NCBI RefSeq assembly: GCF_030272615.1
Contig: NW_026728909.1
Location: 372,001 to 436,000 of the forward strand
Direction of reading: 5' to 3'
From: Cryptomeria japonica
Taxonomy: Eukaryota; Streptophyta; Pinopsida; Cupressales; Cupressaceae
Length of the DNA stretch: 64,000 bases
Below are positions 23,171 through 37,141 of this stretch, piece after piece. The position numbers and the translations under genes were made by a program. Every line of letters begins with the position of its first letter. The first letter of the stretch is position 1. The notes beneath the pieces are model-generated. The model ran no database searches, had not been told where the DNA came from, and saw only the letters and a program-made list of their open reading frames with translations.

Positions 23171-23767
23171 GGATCAAAAACTGGCCAGCTGTTACCTAGA
23201 GTCATTTCATGTATTCAATGCAGGTTTGAGTTCTGATAAACCAGGGCTCTCGTAGCATCCACGGCTTCTCAGCCGGGTCCATGCTAGTTTGCTTCCTTCT
23301 GAAGTTATTACGGTCGGAAACTGGGCAGCGGTTACCTGAAGTCAAGTCATGCACTAAATGCAACCTGAAGTCAAGTCATGCACTAAATGTAAGTTTGAAT
23401 TCTAATAACAAGGGCTTTCGTACGATGCATTGACAATTCTATGAATACAATACATGTTACACATTTTATGCATATAATACATGTTGCATATACATATAAC
23501 TGCATCTAGATGCATCTTAGAATCTTATTCATACAATGCATGTTACACATCCTATGCATATAATGCATTTTACATAGACATATAACTACATGCAGATGCA
23601 TCGTAGAAGCTGGATAGAGGGTGCCCTCGTACGTCACACTACTGCTCAGACTGAGTCCATGCTTCCTTCGTGTCTGCCCGGGAGATCTTTTCCTATATAA
23701 ATGATGAATCCTTCTTCATATACTCAATCTATCCATCTTCATTCGACCGTTCAATACAGACGGTATA
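23171..23767 (+). promoter_or_regulatory. Expanded promoter of plus-strand TLP, copy 2
   Basis: Same architecture as copy 1; TATA box 23694-23701. Confidence 0.7.
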
Positions 23768-24551
23768 ATGGCAACAGTATCAGATCTTGTGCTTATTCTT
23801 GTGGCTGGACTGGCTATATATCTTCAGATGCAAGGTAAGCTGTATTGGTAACATAAGAGTTTTAGATTGAATACACTATATATCCGAGGTTCACAATAAT
23901 AATATGCGTGTGTTTTTTGTTGCAGAGGCGGCAGCAGTTAAGTTTGAGATAACGAACCAGTGCAGGTACACGGTTTGGGCGGCAGGATTACCCGGCGGAG
24001 GGCAGCAGCTCGACCAGGGTAAGACATGGACCGTCGATGTGCCGGCAGGGACAAAGGGAGCAAGATTCTGGGGCCGAACCGGCTGCTCTTTTGATGCGAG
24101 CGACCGAGGAACCTGTCAAACCGGTGACTGCAACGGCCAATTGAGCTGCCAGGTCTCGGGAGGCATTCCCACCACGCTGGCTGAGTACACCCTCAATGGA
24201 GATGGCAACAAGGACTTCTACGACGTCTCCCTGGTGGACGAATTCAACGGTCCTCTCTCCATCAATCCTACAAACGGACAGTGCACTGCCCCTGCATGCA
24301 AAGCCGACGTCAATGCTGTTTGCCCTGCTGAGTTGAAGGTGAATGGCGGATGCAATAGTGCCTGCACTGTCTTTCAAACTGACCAGTATTGCTACAGAGG
24401 TGCCTATGTCGACAACTGCCCTGCCACAAACTACTCGATGATCTTCAAGAACCAGTGCCCTCAGGCCTACAGTTATGCCAAGGATGATACTTCCAGCACT
24501 TTCACCTGCCCTTCTGGAACCACTGACTACAGTATTGTATTCTGTCCCTAA
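23768..24551 (+). CDS. Thaumatin-like protein with 15 cysteines, plus-strand paralogue, copy 2
   Basis: Exons 23768-23834 and 23926-24551. Protein identical to copy 1, with Ile103 and Tyr179. Confidence 0.9.
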
Positions 24552-24807
24552 ATCTATATAGGAGTATGCTCATCTACATCCTAATAATCAGCTATGAGTG
24601 TATCACCTCCGTATTTAGTATCTGATATATGGTGGCATAAACTATCACTCGGTAGTCATATAAATAAGCCATCATTTGTTGTAAGGCGTTAGATGCAATT
24701 TTGAAGTATCACAGTTTACTATAAATAAAAGTCCAATATTCTAATGGGCAATTTGAAATAGGTAATTCATATGCAATATCTTTTTATAAATGTCTTTTAT
24801 TATTTTA

Positions 24808-25882
24808 GTAGGGAAGGGGTCCTAAACCCTTACAAAAAAAACAAATAAACTAGAGAGCAACGACACAATCGCTGGCATCGGATAGCCAACACCCCAGAAA
24901 GCATAGAAACAACTCTCAAAAGTAATAAAACACTAACAATACCCACATAACTAAACATAATAACCCTCTCCAACTTCCTACTATCCATAATACAACTACT
25001 AGCATATAACTAAAAAGAGTTCATAATAGTATCAGAGTACTTAATCCACATGAAAACACCCAACATAAGGCATGCAGGCCTGTTTAGATAAAAGTCCATG
25101 TTAAAACTAATACTATCATCTTTTGAAATCAACCCAGACCAAAAAAAAGCACCAACCCAATAGCATCCTACTCATCCTTGATGACGTTCCATTCCCGCAC
25201 AAGACACTACATCAGTTCCTTCTAGATCTTAGGTTACAACATGTCCTCTTTCTGCTCCTCTTGCAGGTTGACATCCTTCATCTTTTTTGCTTTTTTCTTC
25301 ATCTTTCTCTATCTCAAGACAAACCCCATAACGACATTCTGCATAATTCATCAGTAATAGCACATAGGGAATTCAAGGCCTCTCCCATTAGCTGATGTCC
25401 TTGCCTATATTCGTCCATCTTCGCTTTAAGGTTCATGACCTTAACTTGTAGGTTAATTATCTAGTTTTGCTATTATTTGATGCTAAAATTCTCCTCCTCG
25501 GTAGGAGAGTCCTGAGAACAGGGCACCATTTCCACATCCTAAAAAAGTATTTTGAAGCAAGGATTTTTGTTTCGAATCAACCTTGTCCTCTAGAGAATCA
25601 CTTAAACCCTTTGAATCCTCCTTACTGTCCTCCCCTTGTTCCTCCCCTTCCACCTGAAATTCCTCATCCTCCCCCCCTCCTCACTAGAGCTCCTGAGTTG
25701 TCATCATCATCAAGGGTAAAAGCCTTTGCCGGTTCAGGGGAAACATCTTCGGTTTCAATTTGTTTTTCTTGTCTTTGGCGAGCAGATGAGCCGACCTTCT
25801 TTCACCAAAGTGACCCTCCTATTTCTCCTTTTCATGCAGGTTATCTTTCACCTAATCTCATAGTTCTTACAAGATGAAAAAT
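24808..25882 (-). mobile_element. Degenerate transposon-like remnant, copy 3
   Basis: As copy 1; no difference seen. Confidence 0.4.
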
Positions 25883-28778
25883 CAGACACCAATAATATCT
25901 ATAGGTCCATTGCTATTGTATCCCATCCGTCGTATGATCAGGAATCATTAACCATATTGTTGTGTTGGTATGGCCACCTCTAGAGTAGCAGCTCTGACCT
26001 CTTCCTCATCCTTGTATAGCCAACTAAGGATGTCTTTCCCTTATGATTCATTTGCTAGTGTGCCCAATTGGATAAATTTTCCATCAAACTTGGTGATGGG
26101 TTGTGTTGATTGATGTGTCGATGCAGAAGGTTGTCCATGAGATTTTGGTGATGTTGGTAATTTTGATAGACACATGGGTTCAAAATAGTATTCTCCCATG
26201 CCTTGATCTTTGATTTCAACTTTTGTTTGAAGTCCATGGATAAAGACTTGATTTTTTCTTGATGATGATCTAATGCTAAGGAAGCTGGAGCTTTCCTATT
26301 GTGTGGAACTAGGCTGTCTTGAGCTGTCCCCATAGCATTGCAATGTTGAAAAGGATTATTATCGGTAGATATGGAGATTTCCTGTCCATTATATGGGAAT
26401 TTGACACACTGATGGTATGTTGAAGGCACTACTTGCATTTCATGTATCCAAGGATGACCCAATAGAATATTGTATGTTAAGTCTATGTCTAAGACTTGGC
26501 ACATAGTGTCCCTTTGTATCAGTCCTACCTAAATAGGTAGTATCACTGTTCCTTTAGATGACTTGTCTTCATCATCATAGGCCTTGATGGTGATCTTTTT
26601 GTTTGGATCAATAGACTTCTCAAAGAAGCCTAATGCACGGATAAGCTTTAAAGCACATATATTGAGACCAACTCCTCCATCTATTAATACTCTTTTAACT
26701 CGATGTTTGTAGACTAAGACTTTGATATGAAGGGGAGTGTTATGTGGATGACTCAAAGAGACATTATCATGTTGGAAAAGGTGAGTTTATGAGGCCCTGT
26801 CATATGAGCCACCATGGCTTGGAATTTTATCAATGTCCAGATCTTGAGGAATGTTTGTTTCAACCAATGCTTGTTCTAAGATATCCTTATCTTTTGGTGA
26901 GAACTTGAGCAACTCGAGTATAGATATTTGAGCAGGAGTTCTCTGTAGTTGATAAACCAAATCATATTGAGTATTGGGAATAGTGGTGGATGTTGATGTA
27001 TGCCCTTTCAAGACGCATTTTTGAGCTTTGGTTGTCACATTGATTGATGCATGGTCTTGTTTGTCCTTGATTTTTATGACATTTATTTGGTTATCATCTA
27101 TCAATATGTGATTGATGGTGTTGTTGTACAGGTGATTTATACAAGCTCCTCTTGTATCATTTGATGATGGAGCTCCTCCCTTCTTGTAATTTGGAAGAGG
27201 ATTTTTAAAAGCATCGTGGTCACCGTTTGTTTTGAGACCATCAACCATTAAATCACCTCTATTGATCATATCCTGACCAATATTCTTAAGCCTCATGAAA
27301 TCATTTGTGTGATGTCCTTTGTTTCGATGAAAATCACAAAAATACGAATCATTCCACCAAGGTGGTTTGACCTGGGGTTCAAAGTTGTTTATGGTCAGTA
27401 ATGTGATAATTTTGTTCGCCAGGAGTTCTCGAAATGTCAATTCTAAGGTTTTCCCTAATGGTGTGTAGATGTGTCTATTTGGGAAAGTGTTGGTGTTACC
27501 TCTTTGGTTTGTATTATTCCCTCAGTTAGCCTTGTTTATTGTTGTTGCCTTGGGTATTGTTATTGGTATTTGAAATTGAAGGTCCTTGATTGGTATTTTG
27601 TGGATAAGTGTTAGTGCCTTGATTAACACCCTTTTGATTTTTGTTAGATTGTGGATTACCTCATAAAGCTAATACTGGTTGTTTGGACTTCATATCATTA
27701 GCATCAGCTCCTCCATCATTAACAATGTTTTTGTTTCTTGTCCAAAATCTTGATTTGTCTAAAGTGTTGTTGTTATTTTTATTGTTAAAGGAGTGAGTGT
27801 TGGATGAGTTAATTCCTTCCTTAAATAACTTCAATGTTCCTTTCTTGATGTAGGCTTCCTCTACTTGGATTCCATTTTCTATCAACTTGGTAAAAGCTGG
27901 TATGCATTGGAGCTTGAGTTGATAACACATCTCACTATTTAGATTGTCAATAAAGATCTCCATCTTTTCCTTTTCAGGCATGTCTCGAGGATATCTCGAA
28001 ACCATACGTCTCCAACACTGAAGAAACACCATGAATGTTTCATTGCTTTTTTGTTTGGTGTTGCATACATCCAACATGGTGATTGCATCCTAAATATTAT
28101 AGGAGTATTTTGTGATAAATTTGTTTACAAACTCATCAAATGATCTGATGGGAAGTGTAAGTTTAGACAACCACTCCATTGTTTTCCCTCCCAAACTTCT
28201 TGGGAATAGTCTCATTAAGAATCATCGTGAGAAAACTCTAGGCTTATGGTACAAAATTCCCGAACATGATTGCGAGGATCACTTTTAGCATCGTATTTGT
28301 CGTACTTTCGCATATCTGAATTTGGGGGAAAAGGTATCATGTTTAATCTCCTGTCAAAGGAGTAAGGACAGATTTCATCCAAGGAGTATCGCATTGTGGT
28401 CCCTTGTTGCATGTTCTACATTTGCCTTTGCAGCATTTGGATTTGTTGTGTAAGAGTGACCATGGGTGCATTTGTATGTCGAGGGAAACCTTCCCCCTTT
28501 CATTAAGATTATCCTGAGGTCGGCCATGGTTGTGTTCGGGGGTGTTATTTTGTTCATGCATGATTTATGGGCCATGTGTTTCTTCTTCTATTTTTTGGTC
28601 TTGATAGGCATAATTTCTAGACCTTGTTCTAAAAATTCTTTCAGCGACATTCCTTAAGTTTTCGGTATTAAAATCTTTAGGAAGTGTAACTCCTTTTCTA
28701 GTTAGCATGAGCATATATTTTTCCTCGTTTGCTTCAATAAGTCTTTCCATGAGCCTTTGGAATGAGGGGTTTTCTTGA
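25883..28778 (-). pseudogene. Broken gag-protease region, copy 3
   Basis: Same breaks as copy 1; no further change seen. Confidence 0.8.
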
Positions 28779-29017
28779 CATTCTTGGAGTTGTCATTCCT
28801 AAGTCACTTTGCTCAATGATTTGAGAGAAAAGACATTGACTTGAGGGATCATGTTAGATAGAGAACAATGGAACATCCCTTGGGAAGTTGAGCTATTCAA
28901 TATAGCTCCATAACTTGCACCAAGAGTCCCATTGGTGTGTGGATCTTTTGGAACCTTAATTTTACGTTTCTGTACACCACATTTCCTGCACACATTTGTG
29001 GCGCCCACCATGGGGCC
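28779..29017 (+). mobile_element. Inverted LTR-end fragment with PBS-like motif, copy 3
   Basis: As copy 1; PBS-like motif 28999-29017. Confidence 0.7.
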
Positions 29018-30232
29018 GAACCCCATTAATCTTATCATTTTTTTTGTAGGAGCAATATTGCAAGCACGTGGGAAAGCTGGTTTAGCACATTGGGACCTTT
29101 CTTTAGTGCGTAGAAACATTAGTTAGTGCTTCTAGTATACTATTTAGTGAAGACCTCTCCACTAGCACATTTAGACTTTTTGTTAGCACCTGATATTCTG
29201 GTTGTATTCTATATCATCATAACGCATTCGACAAACATAGTAGAACATTCGGTAACCATCTTAGTGCATAGAAGTCATTTTGTAGCACATTTTCATGTTT
29301 TTGTAGTGCATCTGCACGTTTCTGTAGCTCACCTGTGCAATAGTCTAATGCATAGCTCTAACAAAGGAAAACGCAAAACTGTAATCGAAGAAAGAAAATT
29401 TTAGGCTTGTGAAGCCCACCCTCAGAATTTGATTATTTTGCTAACTGATTTTGTTCAGGTTCAAACCTTTTTCTGCAGGAGCAATAGGAGTTAGTTTAAG
29501 TTTTTCTTTTCTTTCTTTCAAAAGTTAGTTAAAAAGAACTCACCCTCTTTTTTATTGCAAAAGCTTAAAATAAACCTCATAAGTTCTTTGGGATGTTTAA
29601 AATGAACTTCATACTTTCCTTTGGTATTTAAAACAAAACTTCATCTTTTTCTTATTGCATGGGTAAAAAGAACAACAAAGAAAAAAATTTCATTCTTCCA
29701 AGTTAGGAAAACACTTCGTTCGGGTTTTAAAAGAACAACAAATTTACTTTTCAATCAACAAAGGTAAAAAGAAATTCACCTTCCTTTGGTGCCTAAAAGG
29801 ATTCATTTTAATTTATTGCAAAAGTAAAAGAAACTCATCTTTATTTTGTGCAAGGAAAAAGGGAAAGTTCTCACTTATCAACTTTAATTTTGTTGACCAA
29901 AATCACGATTTCTTTTGTTGACCAGGATTTCCAATTTTTTGATAGAAAATCATTGCTATAAAAGGTTAAAAAGAACACCATACTTTTTGGAGCAAAATCT
30001 CCAAACAGAAGTTAGCAAATCATTTCTTTGAAAGGTTAAAAAGAACACTTGAGTGCCTTGTCTCGAAAGTGGAAAGTATATGCTCTCCCCTTAATTGGGT
30101 GACCAAAATGCCAAACCACTCTTTCATGCTTTCTTCATTTCAAGCAGTTAAATCGTTTAGCAAGCCTGTCATCCCGAGTTTCTCTTAGAGTGCCATTTAA
30201 ATGGTCGGTGAGAAGGGAATGACCTAATTTCG
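29018..30232. mobile_element. Retroelement leader, copy 3
   Basis: As copy 1 apart from a private CpG to TpG change at 29265. Confidence 0.6.
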
Positions 30233-30255
30233 AGCCCCATGGTGGGTGCCAGAAA

Positions 30256-31683
30256 TGTTTGTGGGAAATGCAGTGGTGTACAAAAACATAAAATTCAGGT
30301 TCCAAAAGATCCACACACCAATGGGACTCTTGGTGCAAGTTATGAAGCTATATTGAATAGCTCAACTTCCCAAGGGATGTTCCATTGTTCTCTATCTCAC
30401 AGGATCCCTCAAGTCAATGTCTTTTCTCTCAAATCACGGAGCAAAGTGACTTAGGAATAACAACTCCAAGAATGGGTGATGTTTGATTAATTTACCATGA
30501 TTTCATTCCTAGATATGTATGATATTGAATCTATGATGATTTTAAACTAGTATGAATTTTATGTTATGATAAAGATTAGCAATCCTCTCCTAACAATATA
30601 TACTAGTCTAACATGGATATGCTATGATATTTAAAATTACTTCTAAAATGCTATTAAGATGATTTTATCAAAGAGAGGCTAAATGCTCAGTAAAATGACT
30701 ATAGATTACATGCATGAAACTTGGATATCTCAAAATGAGAGAATGAGAGCTCTATTTATAGGGAAAATAGGGAAATGGATGGTCAAGATTGGATAATCTT
30801 AACAAGGGCCAGGATTGAAAGTTATCAATCCATGTTTACAATTCTCACCAATGAAATGGTGACAATTGTCAACAAGAGGTTGCTTGAGAGGAGATGAAAT
30901 AATAATTAAATGCTTGAGAAGACATGATGGTTACCTTAGGAGCTAAGGGTTAATGTTAGGTTAGGGTTATCCATTGGATAAAGCTTTTACCCAAGCAGTA
31001 AACTCTTGTGCAAGGGTTAAAGGGATAACCAAAGTTAAAGCCATGAATGTTTTATGAGACCCTTGGGTTAGATGAGGGTTGAGTTAGAGAGAAAGTCTCT
31101 AGCCATGAAAGAAGGTTGAGTTAACCATTAATGGTTATGAAGACTTTGAGGGTTAACTTGTTGAGGACATAAAGCCTTTAATAGTTATTGAAGACTTTGA
31201 GGGTTTGAGAAGTGACTTCCCTTTTCTTAGGGATGTGACAATAATTAGGAGATGGATTAGGCTAAATTAGAATTGATTAGAATAATCTAGAAGGGGTTTA
31301 GGGAGGCAAGTGGGAGATGTAGGAAAATGGAAGTGGAGGAAAAAGGAATTTAATTAAAATAAAACTACTTTATTTCAATCAAATAGATGCAACTTGCATA
31401 AATACAAGTGAGGGATTTAAATAAATAAATTAGAATTATTTATTTGCAAGGATTAATTTAATTAAATGTAAGTTTAATTAAAAGGGGAGAAGGGGGAATT
31501 TAATTAAATAAAGTAATTTATTTAATCAAAGGCTAGAAAAGGCTTAGGTGAACTTAATTAAATAAATTGAGTAATTCATTTAATCAAATAGATGAATATA
31601 AAGAATTTAATTAAATAGAAGAATGAGATTAAAATAAATATTAAATATTCATTTAGGAAAGTGGTCAGATTTATACGTCTACA
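30256..31683 (-). mobile_element. Probable LTR, copy 3
   Basis: As copy 1; PBS-like motif 30233-30251, TATA box 30753-30760. Confidence 0.65.
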
Positions 31684-32941
31684 ATAATTACTATCATATC
31701 ACCAATAATGTGATAAAGGCAATTTGTATGTAATATATAGTTACGGAAAAATTTCTCCCATCTTATTATTATAGTTTAAAAATTTTAAATATGTGTATAT
31801 CCATGCAAATTTATTAGAATCCACTATTATGGATTGAGTTGATACAATATGTATTGGAAAGTAGATTAGTTTTGTGTTGAGTATATTTATTTATTAATTC
31901 TTACTCTATCTTATTAGCACCATATGTCCTTGTCACATCAAAGAGTGACATATCTTACTACAAACATAAAATAAATACATAATGAATACATATTTCAAAA
32001 TTAGAAATATATAACAACTTTCAACTAAAAAATATAAAATTAATTTCAAGTAAAATGAAATAATCTTTCCAAATAAAATAACTCATAACATTTAAATAAA
32101 AATAAGAACAAGAAAAAAAAAATGTCAAGTAATATAATTTTAATTATTGTAAAGTAATTTGGCTCATGGGTTCCTTTCCCTATTGAGGTGGTTGGAGATA
32201 GGGTGAAGAACTGATAGTGCTAAGTGCAAAAGTGTGTGGACTTCTTAAAGGCCTCCATTAATGTAGTGAGTCTAGATCATGTCAACTCGTCCTTTGCATT
32301 CACAAACAACCAAAAACCTAATCAAGATATTCCAAAAGGTAATAATGTGAAAATTGAAACTTAGTTTCTCTAGTATGTTTAGTTTGAATGTAAAGCTGAT
32401 AAGAGATATTGGATGTAGCTACTATGTAGGATTTTGTCTACGTAAGTAAGAGTAGAGATGCATTCTGGCCCTATTTTAGATTTGTTATTTAATTGAAAAA
32501 TTTTCAATTTTTAATATATATGGAATGCAACACCCAAAAGTAGCTAGTTTACAAAAAAATCAATTGTGACTCAAAATTTTATTTGATGAATGTAAATAAT
32601 CTATATTTTAAAATTAAGATTTATAATTCAAAACAAGTAAATATCTGTACTATTTGAATATATATATATATTTAATATATTAGAACTTAAAATGTTAAAA
32701 AGATAACTGCATATGGATTAGCTTTTCCTCATTACCCATTAAAATACCGATGGAATTTTATTTACAATAAACTGTGATACTTGGAAACTGGCATGTATAC
32801 CTTACACCAACCGATGGCTTATTTACATGACTCTACCAAATGATAGTTTATGCCACCATATATCAGATACTAAATACACGGGTGATAAGATCATAGCTGA
32901 TTATTTGGAGGTTATAATGACTATGATGATCCTATATATAT

Positions 32942-33736
32942 CTAGGGACAGAATACAATACTATAGTCGGTGGTACCAGAGGGGCAGGTGAAAGTGCTGG
33001 AAGAATCGTCCTTAGCATAACTGTATGCCTGTGGGCACTGGTTCTTGAACATCATCGAGTAGTTTGTGGCGGGGCAGTTCTTGACATAGGAACCTCTGCA
33101 GCAATACTGGTCAGTTTGAAAGACAGTACAGGCACTATTGCATCCACCATTCACCTTCAATTCAGCAGGGCAAGCAGCATTCACGTCGGCTTTGCATGCA
33201 GGGGCAGTGCACTGTCCATTTGTAGGATTGATGGAGAGAGGAACGTTGAAGCCGTCAACCAGGGAGACATCGTAGAAGTCCTGGTTGCCATCTCCATTTA
33301 GGGTGTACTCGACCAGCGTGGTCGGAACGCCCCCCGAGACTTGGCAGCTCAGTTGGCCGTTGCAGTCACCAGTTTGACAGGTTCCTCGGCCGCTCGCATC
33401 GAAAGAACAGCCAGTTCGGCCCCAGAATCTTGCCGCCTTTGTCCCTGCCGGCACATCGACGGTCCATGTCTGACCTTGGTCAAGCTGCTGCCCTCCTCCT
33501 GGTAGTCCTGCCGCCCAAACTGTGTACCCGCACTGGTTTCGTATATCAAACTTAACTGCCCACGCCTCTGCAACAAAACATACACACACAAAAATTATCG
33601 TAAGGCCTAGAGAGATGTATATACCATTCAACAACCTACAACACGTATTATTTTACCAACACATCTTACGTTGCATATGTAAAGATATGGCCAGTCCAGC
33701 CACAAGAACAAGCGCAAGATCTGATACCATCGCCAT
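32942..33736 (-). CDS. Thaumatin-like protein, minus-strand paralogue, copy 3
   Basis: Exons 33736-33670 and 33567-32942. Protein and splice sites match copy 1; no change seen. Confidence 0.95.
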
Positions 33737-33978
33737 TATACCGTCTGAATTGAACGATTGAATGAAGATAGATAGATTGGGTATATGAGGAGGGATTATT
33801 CATTTATATAGAAAAAGATCGCTCCGCCGGTCATGAAGGAAGCAACAGAGGAAGGACCCGGCATGAGAAGGCTAGTATCGTACGCATTCCGGTTACAGAA
33901 TTCAAGCTTGCATTTATAACATGACTTGACTTCAGGTAAGAGCTGCCCAGTTTCCAACCGTAAGGGTCATCAATATTC
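33737..33978 (-). promoter_or_regulatory. Promoter of minus-strand TLP, copy 3
   Basis: Same sequence as in copy 1; TATA box 33803-33810. Confidence 0.7.
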
Positions 33979-35504
33979 AGATAATAGCTGTAATATTAAA
34001 GACAACCAAGTTTCACAACAAATCAAACCAACAAAACATAAATAGCCATATGATATGGGAAAAAAAGGATGTTGGATTTAGTTTCATTGAACTTTAACTC
34101 TAAAGTAGCCAAATAAATATATAAGGACTTCCTAAAGTTTATTTTTTTATTTATTTTTGTAGCCCCCACCAATATTGTATAATAGACAAATTAGATATGG
34201 GACTGAGCATTAAGACTTCTATTTGAAGACCAACCCTAGATAACACCCTTGGCCCTTCAACTATTAATAAATAATTTAGAGCCAACTACCTTAAGAATAA
34301 ATATATAACGGGGTGAAGGACTCCCTTGTAAGATAAAATAGGACAAGAATGAAATATTGAAAAAAGAATTTAATATGATCTAACAAATATATTTTTCAAA
34401 TTACCAATATAAACCTGTAAATTGGGAAAGAAATCTAGACTCCTAAAGAGGAATTGCTTATCTACAAAGAGAAAATATTCTCAAGGAGTTTCAAGCCTTT
34501 TGCAAATAGGGAAGGGTTGCAAAGAAGATGTAAGGGAGTTTAGATTACTTTCTTAGAATTTCTTAGTCATAGTTAAAATTTTATGTATGATTACTTATTT
34601 TTAATCTCATTGTTTGAAACTAAGTATATACAAAGAAAAAAAATCCTAAAATAATCATAAAAAAAATCTCTGACTAGAAAATTTTAAATATTTAGAAAAT
34701 ATAGTTGTCCTTTTAGATTTGCAAATTTCTAAAAAAAACTTGTTCCCCTAGACCTAATCGACATTTCAAGATATTCTTATTTCACTATTGATAATAATTT
34801 AGTCTATTTTTTTAAATCATAAGTTCATATTCCACTACTTATTTAACATTTTTATTTGAAAGCAAATAATACCTATTTAAAAATTAAACCAATTTTTTGA
34901 AATTATTATAATATTAGTTACAAAAGTCAATTAAAATGTATATTTTTCAAATATTAAATTTTAAACTATTGATATGTTGAGTATTAATTAATAAGTTGTA
35001 ATCTCACTTTTAATTATCGACAAACTTGAAAAATTTATAAATACATTAATAAACATAAAATTTTAAAAATAGATTGAGAAACATTCATAAGAAAACAAAG
35101 TATATAATTTAGAAAAATGGATCAATCAAACAAAATATCAAGTTTAACCAAAAGAAATTGTAAGCTTTTCCAATTTGATTCTATGAACTTAACATCTTCT
35201 TCAAATAATTTTTCTACAGTTTTTTGTTTGAACATTATTTATTAATAAATTGTATTCTCACTTTTAATTACTAATAAAATTAAATAAATTTATAAATACA
35301 TTAATAAGAATAAATTTAAAAAATAGATTTAAAAACATTTATAAGAAAACAAAATATATAATTTTTAAAAAGTGGGTCAATCAAACAAAATATCAAGTTT
35401 AAGCAAAAGAAATTCTATGAAGTTAAAATCTTTATCAAGATAATTTTACATCTTCCGATTTGATTCTTAGGCTACCTTGGCTTTTCAAGTCACTGAAATA
35501 GTTA

Positions 35505-36101
35505 GGATCAAAAACTGGCCAGCTGTTACCTAGAGTCATTTCATGTATTCAATGCAGGTTTGAGTTCTGATAAACCAGGGCTCTCGTAGCATCCACGGCT
35601 TCTCAGCCGGGTCCATGCTAGTTTGCTTCCTTCTGAAGTTATTACGGTCGGAAACTGGGCAGCGGTTACCTGAAGTCAAGTCATGCACTAAATGCAACCT
35701 GAAGTCAAGTCATGCACTAAATGTAAGTTTGAATTCTAATAACAAGGGCTTTCGTACGATGCATTGACAATTCTATGAATACAATACATGTTACACATTT
35801 TATGCATATAATACATGTTGCATATACATATAACTGCATCTAGATGCATCTTAGAATCTTATTCATACAATGCATGTTACACATCCTATGCATATAATGC
35901 ATTTTACATAGACATATAACTACATGCAGATGCATCGTAGAAGCTGGATAGAGGGTGCCCTCGTACGTCACACTACTGCTCAGACTGAGTCCATGCTTCC
36001 TTCGTGTCTGCCCGGGAGATCTTTTCCTATATAAATGATGAATCCTTCTTCATATACTCAATCTATCCATCTTCATTCGACCGTTCAATACAGACGGTAT
36101 A
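35505..36101 (+). promoter_or_regulatory. Expanded promoter of plus-strand TLP, copy 3
   Basis: Same architecture as copy 1; TATA box 36028-36035. Confidence 0.7.
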
Positions 36102-36885
36102 ATGGCAACAGTATCAGATCTTGTGCTTATTCTTGTGGCTGGACTGGCTATATATCTTCAGATGCAAGGTAAGCTGTATTGGTAACATAAGAGTTTTAGA
36201 TTGAATACACTATATATCCGAGGTTCACAATAATAATATGCGTGTGTTTTTTGTTGCAGAGGCGGCAGCAGTTAAGTTTGAGATAACGAACCAGTGCAGG
36301 TACACGGTTTGGGCGGCAGGATTACCCGGCGGAGGGCAGCAGCTCGACCAGGGTAAGACATGGACCGTCGATGTGCCGGCAGGGACAAAGGGAGCAAGAT
36401 TCTGGGGCCGAACCGGCTGCTCTTTTGATGCGAGCGACCGAGGAACCTGTCAAACCGGTGACTGCAACGGCCAATTGAGCTGCCAGGTCTCGGGAGGCGT
36501 TCCCACCACGCTGGCTGAGTACACCCTCAATGGAGATGGCAACAAGGACTTCTACGACGTCTCCCTGGTGGACGAATTCAACGGTCCTCTCTCCATCAAT
36601 CCTACAAACGGACAGTGCACTGCCCCTGCATGCAAAGCCGACGTCAATGCTGTTTGCCCTGCTGAGTTGAAGGTGAATGGCGGATGCAATAGTGCCTGCA
36701 CTGTCTTTCAAACTGACCAGTATTGCTACAGAGGTGCCTATGTCGACAACTGCCCTGCCACAAACTACTCGATGATCTTCAAGAACCAGTGCCCTCATGC
36801 CTACAGTTATGCCAAGGATGATACTTCCAGCACTTTCACCTGCCCTTCTGGAACCACTGACTACAGTATTGTATTCTGTCCCTAA
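36102..36885 (+). CDS. Thaumatin-like protein with 15 cysteines, plus-strand paralogue, copy 3
   Basis: Exons 36102-36168 and 36260-36885. It differs from copy 1 by Val103 in place of Ile (A to G at 36499), shared with copy 5 and with the minus-strand paralogue, and by His202 in place of Gln (G to T at 36798), which is unique. It has 15 cysteines. Confidence 0.9.
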
Positions 36886-37141
36886 ATCTATATAGGAGTA
36901 TGCTCATCTACATCCTAATAATCAGCTATGAGTGTATCACCTCCGTATTTAGTATCTGATATATGGTGGCATAAACTATCACTCGGTAGTCATATAAATA
37001 AGCCATCATTTGTTGTAAGGCGTTAGATGCAATTTTTAAGTATCACAGTTTACTATAAATAAAAGTCCAATATTCTAATGGGCAATTTGAAATAGGTAAT
37101 TCATATGCAATATCTTTTTATAAATGTCTTTTATTATTTTA

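Larger units (their letters stand above)
12335..24668. repeat. Tandem unit copy 2
   Basis: Same layout and length as copy 1. Five private changes were seen: T at 13239 (a CpG to TpG change), A at 13536, T at 14680 (CpG to TpG), A at 14943 and C at 23004. Four of these lie in the retroelement-derived third of the unit, so this is the most diverged copy by the sites I found. Both TLP genes match copy 1 at protein level. Confidence 0.98.
24669..37002. repeat. Tandem unit copy 3
   Basis: Same layout and length. Private changes are T at 29265 (CpG to TpG) and T at 36798 (Gln202 to His in the plus TLP). It carries haplotype B alleles A at 35279 and G at 36499, which are shared only with copy 5. 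Confidence 0.98.
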
